Positions 51,677 through 63,465 are shown, numbered from the stretch's first letter. The stretch is DNA of 64,000 bases from Anisus vortex (GCA_949126835.1 OX421497.1:11502132-11566131); one strand, 5' to 3'. Notes: generated by a model from the sequence alone, not told the origin. Made by a program: numbers and translations.

Positions 51677-53768
51677 CAGTGATGGCGAACCTTTTTGAGG
51701 CCGCGTGCCCAAAGTGCAATACAAGACCAACTTATTTCTTTCAACGTGCCAACACAGCAATTAAAACAAAATACTGAGGTTTTATTTTAGAAAAAAACAA
51801 CATCTCATACAGTTGTCCGAACTAATTAACAACTTTTGTCCAAAAAGTATAAATTAACCGATCTTTGAATGATACAAACAGTCTTTTATATATACAAAAA
51901 ACATGAGCTGTAGTGAATGAAAAAAAATAAATCACAATTGCTATTGTGTGCATGCTGATAATTTTTCCTGATAATTTTAATTTTTATTAAGCCTTGGCTT
52001 ATGCTTCGTAACTTTAAGAGCGACGCATGCAGTACTGTTTCTTGTATCATATTTGATATAATTTAAATTTGAAAACAGCTGCTCACAAGCATAAGAGGAC
52101 CCAAACAAAGTAAGAAGTGCAATCCCAAGTGCTTTCATCGACTAAAATTATTTGACAGAGAATTCCACACTTTAAGGATTTCATCATCAGATCTACCAAC
52201 TGTGCTGTCCATTGTCATCCTTTCACACTCTTTCTTCTCAAGTGTTTCACGCAGATAATAGAATTTATTTTTCCCGCTAGAGCGTTCTTAAAAATCCAAT
52301 AGCTCCATTTTGAGATTTCTAACCACAATAAGCAGGAAAGATCACGTTCTTCAAATTTGGCTTTATTTAAGAAAACAGAAGGGTGTCGCCACCTTATGGA
52401 TTTGTACAAATTTATTACTGAAATTCTCCTTTGCAGCTGCCACACTGCTAGAAAATTCCTTTTCAAATTTCCTGATGGCCTGTAGGATTTGTCGGTAAAT
52501 GTTATAGAATTGTGTAAATGCATTTTTGCTTTTGGAAAATATTTCAGCTGCCCACTTTGTAGGTCTCTTTCAAACACCTGCAGTTTTCTTTCTTATGTTC
52601 TGATATCACAAAATATCATCTACTGTTGTTCCTGGTTCTTGCAGTTGTTTATTGAGTTCATTGAAATGCGCTGTAAAAACTGTAAAAATCAGGAGGTTGG
52701 TAAGCCATACCATATCAGTGAGCTGTGGATAATCATGCCCCTTTTGAATCATAAACAGCATAATTTCATCCAAGCATGCTACACAACACATCTCTCCAAT
52801 ACTCGTCCTGTGCTCATCCACCTGCCATTATTGTACATGAGTAAAGTATTATACTGCGCCTTGACCTCATCGGGAATTGCGTGAAACTGTCCACAGTAAA
52901 AAGCACGGGCCATGATGTAATTGACCATTTTCGTGACATCTTTGAGGATATCATCTTCTTGCTGCTATCCCTGGCACAAAGAGATTCTTGGAGTATAATA
53001 AAGTGAAACTGAACGACTGTGTGTTTTGCTTCTCTGACAAAGAACTGTATGAAACCTGATGAGTCCCCCACCATGTATGGTGCCCCGCCACTAGTAACTG
53101 AAACAACTTTTTCTAGTTTTATATCGTGTGCCAAAAAAGATTCAATAACACCATTGTGGATATCTATCCTTTGTGTTTTTTCAGGCAAAGATAACAATTT
53201 CGCCAGCTCTTCTCTCATAATGTCACCAACTACGTAACGCAAAATTACCACAAGTCTTGCACGATTATTTACATCTGTGCTTTCACCCAAGCACATGGAG
53301 TAGCAGGCAGACTTTTTTTAAGTCAGTCGTGATCTGCTGACTAACATCACTTGCCATGCACAAGACTCGACCTTTTAAAGTATTTCTGCAAGTGGTATCT
53401 CAGAGATGCGTTGCAAAAAAATTTATCTTTGTTTGGAAAATCATTAAAAAGAGAATTACTACCAGCCAACATTCAGAAAATCCCCATTAGAGAGACGCTT
53501 ACCATGTTTTGCTATGCAGAGTGACATTTGAAAACTTGCATCTGTCAGATGATTTGTTTGAGAAAGATACTTATAAAAACTAGTAGTCTAACTGGGTGAT
53601 ATATTTCTTCAATTTCTCTTCAATAAACTCTTTCCATTCATCGTCGATGCCATCCATTAGCGGTGTGGCCATAACTAAACTGTTCCATTTTTGGTAAATG
53701 CTCACGTGCCCACAGAAATGGCTCCGCGTGCCAGCTGTGGCACGCGTGCCATAGGTTCGCCATCGCTG
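51677..53768 (-). mobile_element. hAT DNA transposon with decayed transposase
   Basis: Termini CAGTGATGGCGAACCTTTTT and the inverted GGTTCGCCATCGCTG. A perfect 8-bp duplication, TACTAGAG, lies at 51669-51676 and 53769-53776. Sub-terminal words CGCGTGCC and TGGCACGCGTGCC are typical of this hAT branch. 2092 bp, with a transposase relic on the minus strand. Confidence 0.93.
51990..53640 (-). pseudogene. hAT transposase (GTF2IRD2/ZBED-like branch), broken
   Basis: Minus-strand pieces in order. 53296-52814: CLGESTDVNNRARLVVILR (first catalytic Asp region), then KLEKVVSVTSGGAPYMVG, then HFIILQESLCA. 52821-52606: a helical segment with HFNELNKQLQ. 52577-52215: a frame with several altered stretches. 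About 52140-51990: the C-terminal dimerisation motif ALGIALLTLFGSSYACEQLF. Pieces lie in different frames with stops between. The N-terminus before CLGEST is not recognisable. Confidence 0.85.
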
Positions 53769-54295
53769 TACTAGAGTATTTAGGCCTAGGCTGCGAAGCT
53801 AACAGGGAGAACTGTTAGCCTGTAAGGCTCATAGGTTTATATTTGTGTCTCTGGTGAAAAAAAATAAAAAAGAGATCCTAAATGCTATCAAAAATAATTA
53901 GGCCCTCCCTATATTACAACTAGATGCTTCCTTGCATTTTTAACAAAATGTTCAAGTACACATACAAAGAATCCTAAATGAAGGGCCCCTAGAGCCAATA
54001 GAGATTGTAGGAGGTTTTGGGGCATCTTCTCTTAGCTTTATAGCAACAATTAAATAAATAGTTGCGTAATTGCCGATTTAATTTTAAATGTTAATATTCA
54101 TGGGCCCCTTAAGCTCTTATGGGCCCCGGTACGGCGTACCGGCTGTATTCCCCTCTCGTGGGGCCTGAGTTAAAGCCAATTAGACCTAATACACCCAGGC
54201 ATTCAATTATTCATAGAGTTTACTTCTAGACTTTTGGCCACTTTTATTAAAGCATTAGTACACACAGACAGACACACCCAACTAATGGAGTCTAA

Positions 54296-54548
54296 ATGTG
54301 GCACGGTGGGCGGGCGGCAGCGCGTTCGACTGGCGTACCGAAGGTCCTGGGTTCGAATCCTGGTGATGGCTAGGATTTTTTCCCGGCACTTGAGGGTCTC
54401 CCTGAGTCTACCCAGCTCTCTGATGGGTACCTGACACTAGTTGGGGTAAAGTAAAGGCGTCTGGGCATTGCACTGGCCACGCATCCTTAAAGTATGCCGT
54501 GGCTACAGAAACTGGTGAACGTTGCTTCACCACCCCTATGATCAACAT
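54296..54548 (+). repeat. SINE family 1, near full length
   Basis: Head with GGTGGGCGGGCGGCAGCGCG, B-box GGTTCGAATCC at about 54350, body CTACCCAGCTCTCTGATGGG and GTTGGGGTAAAGTAAAGGCG, end GCTTCACCACCCCTATGATC. Confidence 0.85.
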
Positions 54549-55033
54549 ATAGATCTATTCTAAAATCCTTAGAATTCTCTTTTTTTTAAAACGCCAGAGC
54601 GTCTTTCAACTTTTGTACTTACTGGTCTTTGTGTCTCTGTGAATATTCCAAATACAATAAGACAAAAATACACCCAATTTAAACAAAAGATACACAAAGA
54701 AAAGACAATCCATGACCCATTTAAAGGTTAAAAGCATTGGGTGGCAACAGTACTTTTTGTTTGCGTAGACTTTATGTAAGACGCAGTCACGTCTGCTTTA
54801 AAAGGAATCCACTGATCCGTGCGCAGGCTCTAAACTCTAAACTAGTCTAAACGTAGTATCTAAATTTAGCTTTTTATTCGAGAAAAGGTAAACAAAATAA
54901 ATACGGGTGGAGATGGGGCGGGCGGGGGGGGGGGGGATGGGGGTGAGGGAGCACAGTTTTGAAACAACCGGAACTTGTCAGTGAACCATTTGACGTCACA
55001 ATCTGGAACACAAGGATAGACGAGAGAGAGAGA

Positions 55034-55087
<54 letters not shown>

Positions 55088-57554
55088 AAGGTGACACCCG
55101 TACCAACTACTACCAACCGATGTTTCAGGACATGAAGTGGAATAAATTTCAGAAGGGGATTCCCCTTTCTTTTATTTAAAAGCCTATCGAGCCAACTCCC
55201 ACCTCACTAGCCTATGTCTTCAACAGTTACCTTATCTCTAGTCTCCAACCGGGTCGCGTGTGTATGCGTGTGTGTGTGTGTGTGTCACAGTGTGCAGCTA
55301 AACAGCTCTAGGGATAATGGTGTGTACTTATCGGGTTGGTGGTGACTGTGATAGCGCACCAGTGGTAGTCGATGCTTTTAGTTGGAAATAATGTGTGTGT
55401 AGAGAGCGGATCTATTCCTTTCCTTATCCTGCTTATCTTACTTTATACCTGGATACTTTTAGAGTTTATCCAACGAAAAAGGTAGGCCCACCTTTATAAA
55501 GGTATAACAGGAAACGATTTAGATATAGAGTGTAATAGTGACATAGTCTGATCTTAAACTTAAAGACTAATAAAGAACTGAAAAAAAAATTCCTCTTTTT
55601 TTCATCATTTTTTCATTTAAAAGATTTAGACTTTTAGATATAGGCCCCTAGCCTACTCTTTAATTGTTTACACCATGTTTTAGCCTAGGTAAGTGAATTA
55701 TATTAAATACATAAACATACACATTTAGATTTAAATTATTAACTACTATTTAACTAAGCTAGGCCAAATTATCATAATAATGAATAATAATAGTCTACCT
55801 TTTGTAGCCTATAAACGCTCATGTTATCTATTAGGCTAAATATTATCTTCTATTTATCTACATATTGATCTATATCTATCTGTAGGCCTATAATTCAGCT
55901 ATAGCTATGCTATAGGATAGGCCCCATAGGCCATATATATAACTTTTTGTTAACAAAAAAGAAATACACCATGGGCCCTTTTAACCCGATTACAATATTT
56001 TTTACATCTAAATGTTTTCAGTAAATAATAAATGCAATATATAATATATTTTTGGCTAACCTATAGCCTATAGATCTAGGCCTACAATTGCTGTTGTTGT
56101 TTTTTTAATCTTTGGGGCCGTCAATAAATGACGTCATGCGATTTTGGCCAATCCTCCCCCCCCCCCCCCAAATCCCCTTTCTTTTCCTTTCACCCCATTA
56201 TCACAGGTCATCACAATAAGTCAGACTTCCCCCCCCCCACTCCCCTACCATTAGACGTCACAGAACTATCCACACCCAACCCCCTCTCCTAAAAACCAAT
56301 TAGTCGAGGGAAAATGACATCGTCAAGAAATGATCAAACATTCCGGTTTTAAACGTGCACTCAAAATCGGAATCGAACTCTTTGTGGCGTAAATACGAAT
56401 TGACGAGCAGTAAAGAACGCAGCAGAAATAATTAAATCAAATACAACATTTGGGATTAATGCTGAAAATAATTTTAATAAATGCTAATTTAATAGATCTA
56501 GGGGTATCCGACTTTATTGGCGACAAAATTTCCGTAGTCTTGTTTTCTTATTCCTAATCTAGTCAAAAAGGGGGCGAAACTTTGTAGGCAGCTCTGTATT
56601 CTGTATATATATAACCTGTTACGTATATAGCATGGGTCTCATAACAACAGGTTGCGGATTTAACTTGCCCCCCCCCCCCCAACACATATATAATATTATG
56701 CAGTTGGCACATTAATAATGTCCTTATAACAGTTTCAAGGGCACTATCACTTTACATTATTTTCTTATGGGTTTTAACATTAGACACTATAGGCCTTTTA
56801 TTTATTCTATATGAACAGTTTCATTTCAATATGTATTTTGGAGTGTCTAAAACGAATTAACCGGCTTACGTTGATTCGTATGAGAATAATTGCCCTCGGA
56901 TTTCGCCGATATTTCTCGGACGGATTTATTGACGTAAACCGTGACTCGATTGTAGGCCGTGACCTACTTCTAATTGGTGACTTTTGTTTTACACGTATAA
57001 TATATATCATGGTATAATATGGTCTTCATGATAATCGTTCACAATGTTCAATTTGAACTATACTATTTTTTATTCTTTAAATCTAATTACAAAAAGTCTG
57101 TAGGTAAATTTTCTACATTGTTTAAACACATTTGAATTTCTACTTTAAAAAAAATGTACACGTAGTTCCTAAGTTATAGCCTACACTCAATTATTACGTA
57201 TTGTATATAATTTTATTTTTAAATCGTTATCCCTTTATTTTTTGTACTGCTATCTTCATTATATTTTAACGTGCCGTTTGTATTGCTACATTACACACTT
57301 CCGTCTCGTTCTCTTCTACTGGGGAGAGAAGAGAGGGAGGGGGTATGACAAGTGGAATAGCCCAGGGCCTCACTAGGTCTAGATCCGGCCTTGTAAATAA
57401 AATACACACACACAGGATTGGTCAATATTAATAGAACATAACTGACACTAGAAAAACATGACTTCAGAATAATGATATGAAAAAAAATTATGTATTCTGA
57501 CAGGTACTTGCTAAAGCGTGTAGCCTTTAGTAGATTGTTGCCGTTGCTGTGAAG
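54546..57554. other. Intergenic region before gene B, no gene seen
   Basis: Contains a GA microsatellite (55021-55083), a TG run (55262-55285), C runs near 56158 and 56671, and a G run near 54925. No exon with credible splice signals was found, though a 3' exon of gene A could hide here or further upstream. Around 57350-57395 AGGGCCTCACTAGGTCTAGA then CCGGCCTTG looks like a hAT-type end. Confidence 0.4.
55021..55083. repeat. (GA)n microsatellite
   Basis: About 31 GA dinucleotides with one GG interruption. Confidence 0.95.
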
Positions 57555-57612
57555 ATGGCCAAAGCTGGATTTTTACTCTACCACCTAGCGATTATCATTG
57601 TATTGTTACCCG
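57555..57612 (+). CDS. Gene B exon 1: signal peptide
   Basis: ATG at 57555 opens MAKAGFLLYHLAIIIVLLP. The exon ends CCC G|GTAGGT. A strongly hydrophobic 15-residue core makes it a clear secretory leader. No in-frame ATG lies just upstream. Confidence 0.8.
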
Positions 57613-60600
57613 GTAGGTTTGACTATCTATTTACTCCTCCATCCACCCATCCACCCGTATATCTATTAACATTTTTTTGTATCAATTCCACTTACCCATT
57701 CACTACATTTATCTTATCGTGTCTAAAAATCTAAACAAATCGATCTATTTTTTCTGTTGTGACCAGTTATGTGCAATCAATATGTGCAATCAATAATTGC
57801 AATCAATGTCCTCTTTTCCCAACAAACCTTGTAAACTATCGTTATTATTTAAAAAAAAAAAGTATTTGTTCTTTCTTTTAAGCAGAAGCGAGCAACATGT
57901 TCTCGTCACTGTGAATGATAAGGAATTCAACATGACAGTCCACAAAGTCTGAAAATATATCTACGTTGTTAATACAATTTATTTAAAAAATAAAGCATCT
58001 GTCTTTAGCAGCTCTATGGAATTGGGGCAACATCTAAAAGGCTTGGCTTGTCGTGATGTGTGGCCCACAAGCCGCCTGTTGCACACCCCTGGCTTTTTAA
58101 AGTTGTTTTTGAATGTATGTATTGTGCATGATACTTGATATTTTTTTTTATAAATTAACTCTCCGCTTCCTATACCCTCCATATCTCCCCCCTCCCCAAC
58201 CACCACCTCCAGAGTTCATCCAGGGTCAAACGTTCAACGTCTCCATGGAAGAAGGGATGAAGGTGATCACCAAGTGCGACAACGCCAACGTCCTGTGGAA
58301 CGCCACCATCGCCGGAAATGTTTACACCGTGGCGACCTGCTACGAAAACAGCTGCGTCCTATACTACCCTTACGTCTACGACCGTTGTAAGTCATGCTAT
58401 TTGGTTGTAAGCAGAGGCGTATTTAGGCATGTTCCACATGTTCCATGGAACAGGGGCCCCCACACAAAAGGGGCCCTTACATATTCCAAAATAATAAAAA
58501 AAATTAGTCTTTTCTTTCGGCAATTAGAATAGTGCTGTTGTGGAAGCACATAATGAACATAATGAATGGGAAATCACAATTTATAACATTATTATTAGGT
58601 GACACGGGCAGGGTCGAGTCCGCGAGGGGACCCCCACATAAATTTGGCCCTTGTGAACAGGACCCCACAATCCTAAATACGGCCTTGGTTGTAAGTCATG
58701 TTATTTGGTTGTAAGTCATGTTATTTCGATGTAAGTCATGTTATTTGGTTGTTAGTCATGTTGTTTGGTTGTAAGTCATGTTATTTGGTTGTAAGTCATG
58801 TTGTTTGGTTGTAAGTCATGTTGTTTGGTTGTAATATATATTAAATATAAACTTAGTTTACAAAGAAAGGGAGTATTATAAAAACTTAGTTTTTATGGGT
58901 TAGTTTACAACAATCTATCAATCTATCTGTCTGTCTATCCAATTAGTAATACATTATGATGTATTAAACGATATTTTTACAACTAGACTTGCGATTCGGA
59001 TTTTTTTTAAAATAAATAATACGTACCTAAATGCCAACATTAAAAAAACAAACAACACCATAATTCCGCCAAGAAGACCTAAATCAATATTACCAATCCC
59101 CGCCCCAATAAAACAACAACACAAAACAACATTTAAGAAAACTCACTATAACTTTTGTATTTCTTGTTGTCACATTTTACTATACAAAAAAACCCAACCT
59201 CAAATCTCCTCAAATCACATCTCAGCATTGCCCTTCTACCCTTTTTGGGGGGGGGGGGGGAGAATGGGCATCTGGAGTAAATGTTACGTATTGTAAAAAA
59301 AAAAATGTTTACCTCTAACTCTAAGCTATTTAAAAACATCTTTGACTGACTTTTCTTGAAGTAAAATGTACACAATCTAAAGGAAGAAAGTTGGCATCTA
59401 GCCTAAATTCATACAAGAAAATAAATAAACATCTCCACAACCTATTGAAGTGTTACCAGTGTGTAAACACTACGTTTATAGTATAATATAGATGTATATA
59501 TCTATATCTATATATATATATATATATATATATTGTATATGATTATATGTATATAATATAAATGTCAACTGTCCTTCTATTTCTATGTTTGTCTGTATCT
59601 CGTTTTTTCTTTATATTATACATTATTTATATATACATTTATATATACATTTATATACATTATATATACATTATTTTATGAGGCGGTTGTCTATTGAAAG
59701 AAATACATAGGGTGCACTTGCATTCGATATTCATAATAACCAAAAGATAACACACAAAAAATAATAATATCAATAACTCAATACAACACAAAAAAAAGTA
59801 AAAGAATTGTGGTTACTATTTTAGGTCTCTACTTTTGTACATACAATGGGGTAGGGTGGCCGAGTGGCAGCGCGTTCGGCCGGCGTAACGACGGTCCTGG
59901 GTTCGAATCATGGTAAAGTGTTCTCGGGTCTGGAGGGTGTCCCTGAGTCTACCCAGCCCCTGATGGGTACCTGAATTTCGTTGGGGTATTGTGCTTGGCC
60001 ATATAATCCCCTAGTATGCCGTGGCCACAGAAACTGGTGAACGCCGCTTCACCGGCCCTATGATCGGGATACTTTACTGCTTTTGTACATAGAAACCAAC
60101 AAATACACACAATTAATGGAGTCTAAAGGTAACATGATCATTAAATGTGGCCCACATTTTAGCATGCAAATTGATTTGAATTTCGAATTGACTAAAACTG
60201 AAGAAAAAAAACTACTTAGTGACACTATTTGTATTACTGTTACCCTAACCCTTTAGCGTTTATCTGTCTGCTAAAGATTGTGCAACGCAGAAATCGTTAA
60301 AAGATAAAAGTAAAAAAGCAAAAGCATACAGCGCACCTAAAGATCGATATGACTACACGCTAGTTGCAGGTCTTTCAATCTTGTTTTTTTTTCTATTCGA
60401 TTTTGTGCTGCTGTTTTTTCTTTATCGTCTGCCGCGTTATAGTCCACTTTTTTATTAGTCCCCCTGGGGCAACCATTGTCAATATAATAATATTATAACA
60501 TTGAAGAGTTTGGTCCTTGGCTCTGTATCAGCGTTTTCTGAACTTTTTTTTTAAATTTTGGTCTGTTGTTTCGTGACTTTGTTGTTTTGTATGCTTCTAC

Positions 60601-63455
60601 TTCATGACCCATGGCAACGCTTTCGACTGGCTATCCAATGGTTCTGGTTTTGAATCCTATCCTGGTGCAGACTAGGATTTTTTTTTGGGGGGGGGGGAGA
60701 GGGGTACTTGAGGGTGCCCCTGAGTCTGCCCAGCTCTGATGGGGAGAATGGGTACCTGACACGACACTACTTGGGGTAAAATAAAGGCGGCTGGGTTTTC
60801 CCCTCGTATGCCGTGGCCACTGAAAATGGTGAACGCTGCTTCACCAGCTCTATGATCAGTTAGGTCCGAAGGGTACTTTACTTACTTCACGGCCCATGGG
60901 GGTACGTTGGCCGAGTGGCAGCACGTTCGGCTGGCATACCGGAGGACTTGGGTTTGAATCCTGTTGAAGTCTAGGTCTGAAGGGTGCCAGAGTACACAGC
61001 TCTGATGGATGCCTAACATTAGTTGGCGCAAAGTAAAGGCGACTGGGCATTGTTCTGATCTCACAATCCCCTCGAGCTGGGGTCGGAAATACGAAAATTA
61101 GTCTGTATCAAATAATGAGCGACTTGTCTTGAATGCTCTTCGTTAATTGTATAAAGTCAGATAAGTATTTTGTCACTTCTGAGTGGTCAAACGTAAGTGA
61201 CCTCTTTATTGGCTTAAAACAACTTTCATGTGCGATATAATCTGTTCACATGTGTAAATGAAACAAAAAGCTGCAAGTAGAGCGAATGCCTAGCAGTTGA
61301 CAATAACAGATGAGTTTCCAACGCAGCTTCCTCCCAAATTTTCCAGCAATTCAACTCGTTGCATTTTAAAATCGCCAATATCCCTCCAATTAAAAAAAAA
61401 AAGAATCCAAATCTAAGTAGGTTGTAGTAAAATCAAGCCAGTCAGTCATGATCATGCTTGATGTGGTATGAAAACATGAGTCCTTGATTTGAAAGACTTG
61501 CTTTTGTTTAGAAAACTCCGCTTTGAGTTCTTCGATGCCCATCTATCTATCTATGTATCTATCTATCGATCGATCGATCTTAATATAAGCCTTAAATAAT
61601 TTGGGAAGTACATGTAGTTAACCGTTTTGAAATTTATTTCACGACAATATTTGTCCAGTTTCAATACAAATCCATTCCAGTGGTCTAACAGTTTAAGTGC
61701 TGTTTGACCCCGTCCTTATAAATGCAAGTTCAATTCACTTAAATGTGTCGCTATGTCATTCAGTAACATAGGCTTCAACAGTCAGTTTTACTCATTCAGC
61801 ACCGAAAATTCCCTTTTTTTAAAAATTAACAAACATCCCTTGGATGTCTCTTGCCTGTCATTGAAAATAGCTCAATGTGCCAAGTACTGGCACGCGTGCC
61901 TTAGGTTGCCGACCCCTACGCTGGATCATAACGATAATAAGACCTAGATTCGGAACTTTTCTTCTTCCTTGTTTTTTGGTTAGTGGCGTGGTAGCGGGTC
62001 GCGACCCAGTATATGTACGCTTGATTCACACAGAGCCACGGTTTATTTCTGTGGCCCAGTCTTTGTCGAGTTATCACCCCATAAAAAGGCGTAGGTTAAA
62101 CTATTAAGGGTGGCAGCGGGCCAAATGTGGTAATTCGACACTAGCTAGCTTCGACTTGGGGGGGGGGGGGGGGGGGGGGGGACAGTCGTGACTTGAGTTT
62201 TAGTTCCATCTTGACATTTTAAAGTCACAAGTCACAATACTGCTATTTGTCAGTAAATCTGATCTTTTAACCTATCAGAATTTGTTTTAACATTGCAACA
62301 TTTACTATACTGTACCTTAAGCATAGCCATGGGGTAATGGATGGGGCACATAGGCCTACAAGTAAAAAAGCAAAGTACCCGTCGGACCCAATTGCAGCGT
62401 TCACCAGTTTCACCAGCCATGGCATACTAGGTGATTGTGTGGCCAGCACTATGCCCAGCCGTCTTTACTTTACCCCAACTACTGTCAGGTACCCATCAGA
62501 GCTGAGTAGACTCAGGGACATCCTCCAGATCCAGAAGGGGTCATAGCCTTCACCAGGATTCGAACCCAGGACCTTCGGTAAGCCAGCCGAACGCGCTGCC
62601 GCGGGGCCACCTTGCACCATTCAATTTTATTCAACAAAAAAAATATATATATTTAGAGTTAGATCTATATAATTAACATTTTTGTACATTTTGTAAGCGT
62701 TCACATTAGTAAAATGTTATCAAATTGTGTATGTTTTTTTATGTTAATATTAATTCATGGTCGTTTTGTACTGCTCTGCTGTCACCCCAACCTTGCACGT
62801 TTTGCAAGCCCCCCCCCCCCCACTTTAAACTATTTTCCCAACCCTTTCCTCCCATCTTGTACTTATGCCCCCTTTCATCTTACTTTCCTGGCTACGCCAC
62901 TGCACTACACTATCTGTATCGTTTATATTTATCATATAGCTTTGAGTTATTCAGTACGCTTGTATTATGTCGTCCATTGGACACAGAACGTCTATCTATC
63001 TATCTATCTAGCTATCTATCTATCTATCCATCTATCCATCTATCCATCTAGCTATCTACCTATCTAGCTATCTAGCTATCTAGTCTACCTATTTAAAAAT
63101 ATATAAATAAATAAATATATATACATATATATATAACATATCTGTCTGTCTATCTATATATAAACTATATGTCTATATATGTATCTATCTATCAATATAT
63201 ATGTCTATCTATCTTTCTAAACCATATATCTATCACCCACTAACATCGATTATATAATATATTATATATATATATTATATTAATCCCCAGCCTATCTCAC
63301 GTATTTCAACGTTGGTTTATATAACAAGTCCAGTCCCGACTACCCTGCACGCAAGTCTTACCTGGCCATAGAGAGGATTAACACCTGGGTCACCAAAGTC
63401 CAGTGCAACAGACTTAGCAACGTCATTCTAAGGACCTGGCTGATGAACGTAGTCG
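57555..63455 (+). CDS. Gene B: paralogue of gene A, first three coding exons
   Basis: Exons 57555-57612, 58213-58386 and 63291-63455, phase 1 junctions, matching gene A exons 1-3 in order and phase. Encodes a signal peptide, an N-terminal module (FIQGQTFNVSMEEGMKVITK, then VLWNATIAG and ATCYENSC) and a third segment ending VILRTWLMNVV. Shared with gene A: EEGM, the V-x-W-N-x-T-I motif with its glycosylation sequon, CY-x3-C and LRTWL. Identity otherwise is low, so the duplication is old. The remaining exons lie past the window. The exon 2-3 intron is 4.9 kb and holds a donor-derived repeat and several SINEs. Confidence 0.75.
57985..58097. repeat. One-ended hAT-type fragment
   Basis: GTGGCCCACAAGCCGCCTGT then TGCACACCCCTG is the inverted form of a CAGGGGTGTGCA terminus. 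The other end is not seen. Gene B intron 1. Confidence 0.45.
58213..58386 (+). CDS. Gene B exon 2: N-terminal module
   Basis: Acceptor CCACCTCCAG, donor CGTT|GTAAGT. The 58 residues align to gene A exon 2. It has two sequons, NVS and NAT, and three cysteines. A repeat copied from its donor follows directly. Confidence 0.85.
58384..58836. repeat. 20-bp repeat derived from a splice donor, split by a hAT element
   Basis: Units of GTTGTAAGTCATGTTATTTG. The first begins at the exon 2 donor itself (58384), then a hAT element intervenes (58412-58687). About seven more units follow to 58836. Most units retain GTAAGT. Confidence 0.9.
58412..58687. mobile_element. hAT-like miniature element (CAGTGGCGTATTTAGG family)
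   Basis: Ends CAGAGGCGTATTTAGG and CCTAAATACGGCCTTG. A perfect duplication, GTTGTAAG, lies at 58404-58411 and 58688-58695. 276 bp. Sister copy at 35663-35986. Confidence 0.92.
58837..59850. other. Gene B intron, no exon seen
   Basis: AT-rich with a (TA)n tract at about 59505-59535, ATATACATTT repeats at 59620-59680 and a G13 run near 59247. Confidence 0.5.
59851..60080 (+). repeat. SINE family 1, near full length, intact A- and B-boxes
   Basis: A-box TGGCCGAGTGG (59857-59867) and B-box GGTTCGAATCA (59900-59910), a tRNA Ser/Leu-like head. The body and the ending GCTTCACCGGCCCTATGATC, GGGATACTTTACT are complete. Best reference copy for the family. Confidence 0.88.
60610..60885 (+). repeat. 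SINE family 1, diverged head
   Basis: GCAACGCTTTCGACTGGC, a B-box-like GGTTTTGAATCC, a G-run insertion, then the standard body to AGTTAGGTCCGAAGGGTACT. Confidence 0.8.
60893..61078 (+). repeat. SINE family 1, 3'-truncated
   Basis: A-box TGGCCGAGTGG (60908-60918), B-box GGTTTGAATCC, body to TCTCACAATCCCCTCGAG, where the family sequence stops. It lies just downstream of the previous SINE in the same orientation. Confidence 0.8.
61541..61582. repeat. (ATCT)n/(ATCG)n microsatellite
   Basis: ATCTATCTATCT passing into ATCGATCGATCG. Confidence 0.9.
61720..61915. repeat. Right end of the CAGGGGTCGG hAT-like element
   Basis: Matches the last 200 bases of the 16601-19839 element (AAATGTGTCGCTATGTCATT, then TGGCACGCGTGCCTTAGGTT and GCCGACCCCT). 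No left end nearby. Confidence 0.75.
62159..62181. repeat. Poly-G tract
   Basis: About 23 consecutive G. Length may be unreliable in assembly. Confidence 0.9.
62370..62618 (-). repeat. SINE family 1, minus strand
   Basis: On the minus strand: GCGGCAGCGCGTTCGGCTGG, B-box GGTTCGAATCC, CTACTCAGCTCTGATGGGTA, GGGGTAAAGTAAAG, end GGGTCCGACGGGTACTTTGC. Confidence 0.85.
62990..63225. repeat. TATC/TATA microsatellite region
   Basis: A long run of TATC units with CATC and AGCT variants (62990-63080) followed by mixed TATA/TATC. It lies just before gene B exon 3. Confidence 0.9.
63291..63455 (+). CDS. Gene B exon 3
   Basis: Acceptor TTAATCCCCAG, donor GTCG|GTATGT. Encodes YLTYFNVGLYNKSSPDYPAR, then INTWVTKVQC and VILRTWLM. 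Aligns with gene A exon 3. One NKS sequon. Confidence 0.85.
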
Positions 63456-63465
63456 GTATGTTAAA

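Noticed and set aside
56807..57017. Opposed open frames of about 67 codons before gene B
   Set aside because: Complementary frames on both strands in low-complexity sequence with no motif or splice evidence.
59851..59925. Functional tRNA gene with A- and B-boxes
   Set aside because: The box motifs are followed by the SINE body, the cloverleaf does not close properly, and the same head recurs in about a dozen dispersed copies.
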